The notes under the pieces were generated by a model. That model saw nothing but the letters and a program-made list of their open reading frames with translations. It did not search any database and was not told the DNA's origin. From an uncultured Lachnospiraceae bacterium (lineage in GTDB: Bacteria > Bacillota_A > Clostridia > Lachnospirales > Lachnospiraceae), in the NCBI GenBank assembly GCA_902795715.1, contig CADBME010000214.1, positions 1 to 9,218 of the forward strand: a stretch of 9,218 nucleotides of DNA. The letters run 5' to 3'. Positions 4,183 to 9,218 of this stretch are shown in pieces. The translations under genes and the position numbers were made by a program. How positions within the stretch are numbered: the first letter of the stretch is position 1; each line of letters starts with the position of its first letter.

Positions 4183-7122
4183 TTACTCATATACTGACAC
4201 ATAGCTGGCCGGGATGGAAAATGCCTCTTCGTTGAGACGGTAGATTTTGCGGCCCCTGTCGAAAGAATCCGGAAGATCCCCTTTAAATAAATGATCCCGG
4301 AAGGCTACCTCAAGATAGAACATAGTGTCAGAACGTTTTTTGCCATTGTCTCCAAGCACGTAACGGATTCTCTCTATATCCCCATCAAACCAGCGCTCCA
4401 GGATGGGGAGAATCTGCTCCCGGAAAGCCCTGGCCAGGGAGGCGAAGGCGGTTCGTTCGGAGGAAGACAGATAGAAACCTTCTCCCAGCTGGTATTCCGG
4501 TCCCAGGAAATAGGAGATCCGGTTGTTGATCGTAGTCATCAGCTTCTCAAGAGAGATTCCCTCGATCCGCATGCTGCGCAGAACGGAAGGATCCGGAAGG
4601 ACAGGACGAATCAGGAAATCATAATCCACGGCGCTGAGGATCATGTCCTCGCAGACGATGGAGTCACAGGTGACCACCAGATACAAGTTGGAAGGCATGC
4701 GGAACTTTTCTCCGCTATAACGAAGAGTGACTACAGTTTCGCTGCTGGCTCCTTCCCGCCGGTTTTCCCGCAGAAGGATAGATGCCTCCCCGAATAGATG
4801 TCTCCAGTTGAGGTCGGCTTCCTCGATCAGGACCACATAGCGCCCTTTGGCACAACGGTTGGCAAACTCCTTGAAGATTCCGTCCTGGCCCATATTATTT
4901 TCAATAAAAGATTCATATCCATCCGGGCCAAGATCCGGGCAGGCGATGTGGAGAATATGGCCGTCCTGCTCATATTCCTTAAAGCGTTCCAGTATATCCG
5001 GGACAGGCTCAAGGCCAAGCGTTCCCTGGTCTTTCCCTTCGATGATGCCGACAGAAGTCATGATGGCCTCGTGAAACTTTCGGGTTTTCATGGGACCCTT
5101 GAGCAGGATATTTTTGGGATAGGGACGGTCGCTCTGGTCTGTCCGGTCAGGGTGGGAAGCCGCGTAAGTCTTTTCCCGAAGAGGAACTTGCTGATAAGAT
5201 GCAGCTTCTCTCGCCGGAGAAGGACCTGATGACGGACTTGAGCTGCCGCCACTTCCCCGGGAAGAAAAGGAGGAATCTCCGTCGGAAGAGCTGTCTGCGG
5301 ATTCCGTCTCCCCTCTGCTTGCGTACTTCTGCAGGGTTTTTGTAATGTAATCCGTATCCGGATTCGAAGGTATTTCCTTATAAACAATATTAGGTCCCGG
5401 TGTGTCAGAGGCGGGCCGATAGGTCAGTTTGGAACCCAGTGCTGCTCTCAGGGCATCCTCGCTGACCTGACCGTCTGAGCCCGGGCTATTATCATTCCTG
5501 TCATCAACAGAGTTCCCTCCGGGATTCCCATCGCTTCCGCTTTTGCCGGTGCCTCCTCCATGGCCTTTCTTATCTCCATTCCGGCCGGGGGCAGGATCTT
5601 TGGAACCGGACGCGCTTCCGTTTTCTCCCTTGCCTGCACTTTCCCCGTCGCCGGCGGGATAATAGTTCTGGCACAGATCGGTATAATAAGATGCGAAAAT
5701 ATGCAGGGAGGACCCGAAAAGGGCTATGATATTTTCCTCCGTCATGGTCTTCAGATCACTGTAGGAATAGAGGACAGATGCCATGATTTTTTTGCCTGTG
5801 GGAACCGGATCCCCGGGATCGGCGTCGGTCACTTTGACCTGGAAAGGCGCCGTAGTCATCAGGGGCAGGCGGTCGCATCGCTCGCGGATATCTGCCATGG
5901 CATCTTCGTCACTGGTAAAAGGAAGGTGGAGGGATGTTTCGATGTGGACATCGTCTCCCTCTGTCACAGTCCGGATCCCTATGTAGGCCCCGATGCCCCC
6001 ATGTCTTTCCACATGGAGTCTGTCCTCAAAATAAGGAAGGATAATCTCCCGTCCTTCATCGTACCAGCTGCCCCTGGACAGCCAGGTGAAATTGGGATAT
6101 TCATTGATCAGGGATTCTCCGATTAAATGGAAGGTTTCTATGCCGTCCGCTCCATCTGTACGCAGGGCGGAAGCCTTTTCCGAATTGTCATCGGGAGAAA
6201 GACCTTTGCCTCCCTGACGTGACAGGAAAGCGGCCAGGCGGACAAAACCGTTAGCCCCTGTCAGTTCCACATAGCTTTCATCGACCAGGTGGGCATATTC
6301 ATGGGAAATAAAATCATAGAGGCTGTCCAGGGTCATGTAGCCGTAGAGACTGTAGATCCAGGCACCATAGTCCATGTCCTCCGGTTCCGGGCGCTCCCGG
6401 TCATCGTCAAACTCGCCGGGGAAAGAAACCCGGTAATATTTGTACATGTCCCTCAGATAATTGTAGCGGTGACCGCGCTCATCGGCATTACAAATCTGGC
6501 TGATGGTGGATGTATCCACATCCTGACCGAAAACCTTCTGGGCCCTGGTCTGGATTTCGTACTGCATCAGAAGAATATCATCCGTACTGATTCCCGGATA
6601 ACGGTAATATTTTTCATAAAGGAGGACAGCAGCGGCAATCCACACGGCTTCCTCCTGGGAGTAGCGGATCTGAAGACTCCGCTCCACCTCACTGGCAAAT
6701 GCATAATAAGCTTCCTCCAGCTGTGGAGCACGGGCAGCCAGAGCTTCGGAAAGCTCCGGGTGGAGTTTAAGCTCCAGAGTGCCCTCGGCAAGATTCTTGC
6801 CGGAGAAGAAAAGATACCACCAGTATTCATTGTTCTGAAAGTCGACTTCGGCTTCCATTTCGTTGACTTCTGCCAGGGTACGGCCGGCCTGGTTCAAAAG
6901 ATCCAGTATCTCCTCTTCCTTCTTCTGCAGGTGGAAAGAAAGCTGAAGGAGATTGGCCGCATGGTTAAAGGAAGAATAAATGGTCTCGAAGAGGATGGAG
7001 CATTCTTCTCCCAGCTGGCCGGATTCCAGGATATTCCCCCATTGTTCCTGAGTAAACCGGCTGCTGTGGGAATAATCCGCTTCGTATTCAAGATCCCTTT
7101 GTCGCTGTTTATCTGTGATCAT
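4183..7122 (-). CDS. McrB-like AAA+ protein with degenerate nucleotide-binding motifs and long disordered linker
   Basis: A 979-residue protein. Residues 1-330 are mostly helical, with YSQEEAVWIAAAVLLYEKYY (154-173) and NYLRDMYKYYRVSFPGEF (221-238), and contain an HEYAH string (274-278). About 331-485 is a mixed alpha/beta region. Residues 486-560 and 602-645 are Gly/Ser/Asp-rich, likely disordered. About 668-979 is an McrB-type AAA+ module: the lid signatures INNRISYFLGPEYQLGEGFY (865-884) and FREQILPILERWFDGDIERI (900-919) are clear. The catalytic motifs are not: the P-loop position reads GPMKTRKF (676-683) without GKT, Walker B reads VVLIEEAD (763-770), and NLYLVVTCDS (812-821) replaces the family's TMNTxDRS. 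It is probably a non-hydrolysing or altered relative of the McrBC motor. ATG 7122 overlaps the upstream CNNM/CorC gene by 14 bases, with AAAGGA 11 bases before it. No McrC neighbour is seen. Function unknown. Confidence 0.75.
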   Translation of the reverse strand: MITDKQRQRDLEYEADYSHSSRFTQEQWGNILESGQLGEECSILFETIYSSFNHAANLLQLSFHLQKKEEEILDLLNQAGRTLAEVNEMEAEVDFQNNEYWWYLFFSGKNLAEGTLELKLHPELSEALAARAPQLEEAYYAFASEVERSLQIRYSQEEAVWIAAAVLLYEKYYRYPGISTDDILLMQYEIQTRAQKVFGQDVDTSTISQICNADERGHRYNYLRDMYKYYRVSFPGEFDDDRERPEPEDMDYGAWIYSLYGYMTLDSLYDFISHEYAHLVDESYVELTGANGFVRLAAFLSRQGGKGLSPDDNSEKASALRTDGADGIETFHLIGESLINEYPNFTWLSRGSWYDEGREIILPYFEDRLHVERHGGIGAYIGIRTVTEGDDVHIETSLHLPFTSDEDAMADIRERCDRLPLMTTAPFQVKVTDADPGDPVPTGKKIMASVLYSYSDLKTMTEENIIALFGSSLHIFASYYTDLCQNYYPAGDGESAGKGENGSASGSKDPAPGRNGDKKGHGGGTGKSGSDGNPGGNSVDDRNDNSPGSDGQVSEDALRAALGSKLTYRPASDTPGPNIVYKEIPSNPDTDYITKTLQKYASRGETESADSSSDGDSSFSSRGSGGSSSPSSGPSPAREAASYQQVPLREKTYAASHPDRTDQSDRPYPKNILLKGPMKTRKFHEAIMTSVGIIEGKDQGTLGLEPVPDILERFKEYEQDGHILHIACPDLGPDGYESFIENNMGQDGIFKEFANRCAKGRYVVLIEEADLNWRHLFGEASILLRENRREGASSETVVTLRYSGEKFRMPSNLYLVVTCDSIVCEDMILSAVDYDFLIRPVLPDPSVLRSMRIEGISLEKLMTTINNRISYFLGPEYQLGEGFYLSSSERTAFASLARAFREQILPILERWFDGDIERIRYVLGDNGKKRSDTMFYLEVAFRDHLFKGDLPDSFDRGRKIYRLNEEAFSIPASYVSVYE

Positions 7123-8437
7123 TCGATTTCGCGTCCTTTCCTGGAGATTCAGGGGATTCGGCATCAATTCGCATATAGACGGTGTCGATCCGGTTGGCAT
7201 CCATTTTGCGGATGGAGAAGAGGATATTCCCCTCTTTTACGGTTTCCCCTTCCTCGGGAATGTGGTCTAAAAGACCGATCATATGGCCCCCGATTGAATC
7301 GTATTCTTCCGATTCGATTTCGGTACCCAGTTTGTCATTGATATCATCAAGCTTTGTGCTGCCTTCGATTTCGTATTCCAATTCTCCGACCTTGCGGATC
7401 ATCTCATCCTCGTCCGCGTCAAACTCATCCCGGATGTCGCCGATAATTTCCTCGATCAGGTCTTCCATGGTAACAAGGCCTGCCGTAACCCCGTATTCAT
7501 CCAGAACGATGGCAAAACTGACGGATTCGCTGCGCATTTCCTCCATGAGGACCGAAGTTTTCTGGAATTCGTAGGTGAAAAATGGCTTGCGCATGATCTG
7601 CCGGATATCAAATTCAGCATCTGAATGCTTCTCCTGATAGAAAAAAAGGTCCTTGAGATTAATGATGCCGATGACGTGATCCTTACTGTATTCATAGACA
7701 GGCAGCCTGGAGTACTGCTCGCTGGTAAACAGAGCCGCGATCTCCCGGTATGACATGTCCACGGAAGCAAAAGTGACATCGATCCTGGGTATCATGATGT
7801 CCTTTGCCACAGACTCCCCGAAATCCACCACATTATTGATCATCTCTTTCTCTTCTTCCTCGATTACGCCTTCCTCATGACTGACATTGACGATAGAACG
7901 AAGTTCCATCTCCGTGATCACCGGAGCCATCTTCCTGTCTATACCGAAAATAGAACATATGCCGTGGCTGATGGTGTTGACCAGAAAGATCACGGGAGTC
8001 AGGATGACGGTCAGCCAGTAAATGCTGAAGCTGTAAGCCAGAGCCATGGACTCACTGCGGATGGTTGCCATGGTTTTGGGTGTAATCTCTCCGAAAACCA
8101 GGATCAGCAGAGTCAGCAATCCGGTTGCCACACCGATAAATGTAGCCGTGTTCCCCCCAAAATGACTGGCCGAGGCCAGCTTCATGGCCAGGGTGGTGGT
8201 CAGGGAGGAGGCGGACAGATTCACAATATTATTTCCAATCAGAATGGCGGAAAGCATCTTGGCAGGATTCTCCCGCAGCCGGAGTACACGCCTGGCTCTC
8301 CGGTTTCCCTGGTCGGATAAAGCCCGGATCTTATGGATGTTGGCTGTAGTCAGAGCAGTTTCAGCCGAGGAAAAATAGGCTGAGAGCAGCAAAAGGATAA
8401 TCAGGGCTGCCAGTTGGGGTAATATAGAAGGATCCAA
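7109..8437 (-). CDS. CNNM/CorC (HlyC/CorC family) membrane protein with CBS pair
   Basis: A 442-residue inner-membrane protein of the CNNM/CorC family, linked to magnesium or other divalent cation export and in some species loosely called hemolysin. Residues 1-185 are the DUF21/CNNM membrane domain, with hydrophobic segments about 5-27, 60-88, 98-116 and 132-158 and the family signature FGEITPKTMA (115-124). CBS domains lie at about 208-266 (AKDIMIPRIDVTF, SRLPVYEYSKDHVIGIINLKDL) and 277-336 (IMRKPFFTYE, IVLDEYGVTAGLVTMEDLIE). A CorC_HlyC domain follows at 348-425 with YDSIGGHMIGLLDHIPEEGE. Length and order are canonical. The start is TTG 8437, with AAGGAG 8 bases upstream; nearby ATGs are out of frame and end quickly. 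It is the first gene of an operon with the McrB-like gene, whose start overlaps its last codons. Confidence 0.93.
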   Translation of the reverse strand: MDPSILPQLAALIILLLLSAYFSSAETALTTANIHKIRALSDQGNRRARRVLRLRENPAKMLSAILIGNNIVNLSASSLTTTLAMKLASASHFGGNTATFIGVATGLLTLLILVFGEITPKTMATIRSESMALAYSFSIYWLTVILTPVIFLVNTISHGICSIFGIDRKMAPVITEMELRSIVNVSHEEGVIEEEEKEMINNVVDFGESVAKDIMIPRIDVTFASVDMSYREIAALFTSEQYSRLPVYEYSKDHVIGIINLKDLFFYQEKHSDAEFDIRQIMRKPFFTYEFQKTSVLMEEMRSESVSFAIVLDEYGVTAGLVTMEDLIEEIIGDIRDEFDADEDEMIRKVGELEYEIEGSTKLDDINDKLGTEIESEEYDSIGGHMIGLLDHIPEEGETVKEGNILFSIRKMDANRIDTVYMRIDAESPESPGKDAKSNDHR

Positions 8438-8541
8438 TACATCATCTCCTTTTAAAAATAATCATGAGTTGGCAGAATTGTCGAATCAGTCACTTATAAA
8501 AATTATATTTTCAATAATCCTTATGGAAAACTTTGTCCTGT

Positions 8542-8571
8542 ATGCAGCTGTGAAAAAATGGTCAGCTGCAT
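8542..8571. repeat. Perfect 9-base inverted repeat in the CNNM/CorC leader
   Basis: ATGCAGCTG (8542-8550) and CAGCTGCAT (8563-8571) flank a 12-base A-rich spacer. It lies at about +10 to +40 of the predicted leader and has no T-run after it. It could be a repressor operator or an RNA hairpin that tunes the operon. Confidence 0.45.
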
Positions 8572-8587
8572 GGCATCGGACTTATAC

Positions 8588-8616
8588 AGTATAATAAAAA
8601 AAAGCATTGCAATCAA
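8588..8616 (-). promoter_or_regulatory. Candidate promoter of the CNNM/CorC-McrB-like operon
   Basis: Minus-strand -35 TTGATT (8611-8616) and -10 TATACT (8588-8593) lie 17 bases apart. Transcription would begin near 8581 and give a leader of about 144 bases. An alternative -10, TATAAT, lies closer to the gene around 8503-8508 but lacks a good -35. Confidence 0.5.
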
Positions 8617-8639
8617 GATTGATATTCCAAAAAAGAGGG

Positions 8640-8668
8640 TTGAACATATGTTCGTTTTGTGCTATAGT
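8640..8668 (+). promoter_or_regulatory. Plus-strand promoter overlapping a LexA box
   Basis: -35 TTGAAC (8640-8645) and -10 TATAGT (8663-8668) have a 17-base spacer. Transcription would start near 8675, about 223 bases before the sigma-like gene. The -35 overlaps the LexA box, the usual layout for an SOS-repressed promoter. Confidence 0.6.
8642..8653. promoter_or_regulatory. LexA (SOS) box
   Basis: GAACATATGTTC is a perfect GAAC-N4-GTTC palindrome, with the purine/pyrimidine pattern of the Bacillus-type box CGAACRNRYGTTYC; flanks T and G deviate slightly. LexA bound here would cover the -35 and release it after DNA damage. The site is also 26 bases upstream of the divergent operon's -35. Confidence 0.7.
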
Positions 8669-8672
8669 AACA

Positions 8673-8852
8673 CTGCCTGACCTGTTTGTCAACGATGGTT
8701 ATGAAGCATGGCAGGTAAAGAAACTTGCGCAGTTGGGATTTATAATTTATGATGGTAAAGAATACCGGCGAAGGGCGGACAGCCTGCCTGATGAAGCAGT
8801 ATATACAGTATATCTTGGAAAAGAATCAGAAATTACTCCGGCCGACCTTTGA
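8673..8852 (+). pseudogene. Possible gene remnant or leader frame of unknown function
   Basis: An open frame of about 59 codons ends at TGA 8850-8852. It encodes protein-like sequence: FVNDGYEAWQVKKLAQLGF, then YDGKEYRRRADSLPDEAVY and TVYLGKESEITPADL. No ATG in frame and no ribosome binding site lies near its beginning, and the only upstream starts fall in or before the promoter. It may be a decayed gene fused to the SOS promoter, or simply an open stretch in the leader of the next gene. Another frame is open over 8749-8934, so coding here is uncertain. I recognise no family. Confidence 0.25.
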
Positions 8853-8897
8853 AAATCCGGTTGTGAGTGAATACATAGAGACCGGGAGGTTATTGTT

Positions 8898-9218
8898 TTG
8901 CAGATTGATCAGAAAGAGTTTATGGAGATTGTAATGAGCCTGGAGGACCGGGCCAGGAAGGCCGGGTCTGTGATTTCGTCCGATGCGGTCCGTGAGGCTT
9001 TTGCCGATACCGGATGGACCGGGGATGAGCTCGATGAGATCTTCCGTTATTTTGAGGCGCGTCAGATCAGGATCGACGGCCGGGAGAAACCGGTGGATGA
9101 AGATCCCTCCGATGCCAGGATCCGGACCAAAGAGACAAAAAGAGACCGGGATATGGTCGACATGTATATGAGTGAGATGGAGAACGCTTTTCATTTTGCA
9201 CAAGGGCAGGAGGCCGAG
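8898..9218 (+). CDS. Sigma-70-like protein, N-terminal part (cut by window end)
   Basis: 107 codons are visible, with no stop before the edge. Residues 1-60 (MQIDQKEFMEIVMSLEDRAR, then SSDAVREAFADTGWTGDELDEI and YFEARQIRI) have the small acidic helical layout of sigma-70 region 1.1. After a charged hinge, RDMVDMYMSEM (about 83-93) matches the DxVxMYLxEI opening of region 1.2. If correct, this is a primary-type or alternative sigma factor, the specificity subunit of RNA polymerase; the core-binding and -10/-35 recognition regions lie outside the window. The start is TTG 8898, with GGGAGG (8884-8889) 8 bases upstream; ATG 8922 lacks a ribosome binding site. It is transcribed from the LexA-box promoter, if no other exists in the leader. 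The assignment rests on a short motif and may be wrong. Confidence 0.5.
   Translation, partial: MQIDQKEFMEIVMSLEDRARKAGSVISSDAVREAFADTGWTGDELDEIFRYFEARQIRIDGREKPVDEDPSDARIRTKETKRDRDMVDMYMSEMENAFHFAQGQEAE

Noticed and set aside
7123..7200. 26-residue N-terminal extension of the McrB-like protein
   Set aside because: It would lie fully inside the CNNM/CorC gene and has no ribosome binding site; ATG 7122 has AAAGGA upstream and gives a short coupling overlap.
6289..7341. 350-codon open frame on the plus strand opposite the McrB-like gene
   Set aside because: It is antisense to two well-supported genes and has no ribosome binding site or recognisable domain; typical shadow of a biased coding strand.
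8826..9203. 125-codon minus-strand frame at the right edge
   Set aside because: It is antisense to the sigma-like gene and has no ribosome binding site; the plus strand has the GGGAGG-TTG start and motif support.

Overview
The window looks like a chromosomal segment of a low-to-mid GC Firmicute, most likely a gut Clostridium relative of the Lachnospiraceae type. This is inferred from the strong GGAGG ribosome binding sites, the use of TTG starts, two EutL-type microcompartment shell genes, a FucO-like alcohol dehydrogenase, Gram-positive style WalR and LexA boxes, and AT-rich spacers between coding regions of moderate GC. There are no RNA genes, insertion sequences, CRISPR arrays or prophage genes.

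Left part (1-1969, all minus strand): two tandem EutL-family shell genes share a strong promoter and are separated by 2 bases. They are followed, after an AT-rich spacer with its own promoter and operator-like palindromes, by a fucO-type iron alcohol dehydrogenase that runs off the left edge. The three genes fit a microcompartment or propanediol/alcohol pathway, but no other eut or pdu gene is in view. Next comes a 35-codon gene with its own promoter and intrinsic terminator (2097-2335, minus). An AT-rich, repeat-containing spacer of about 580 bases follows.

Middle part (2859-4180): a plus-strand zinc-ribbon Nudix hydrolase of the NudC type converges on a minus-strand secreted NlpC/P60 cell-wall peptidase. 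They share a 14-bp bidirectional terminator. Two perfect WalR-type boxes lie upstream of the peptidase, as expected for a cell-wall hydrolase controlled by the WalRK two-component system.

Right part (4183-9218): a minus-strand pair made of a CNNM/CorC-type membrane protein and a 979-residue McrB-like protein. The McrB-like gene overlaps the end of the first gene by 14 bases. The McrB-like protein keeps the family's C-terminal lid signatures, but its Walker A, Walker B and sensor-1 motifs are badly eroded, and there is no McrC partner next to it. This is the most unusual gene here. Divergent from this operon is a plus-strand promoter with a LexA (SOS) box over its -35. After a leader of about 220 bases it leads to a TTG-started gene resembling the N-terminus of a sigma-70 factor, cut by the right edge.
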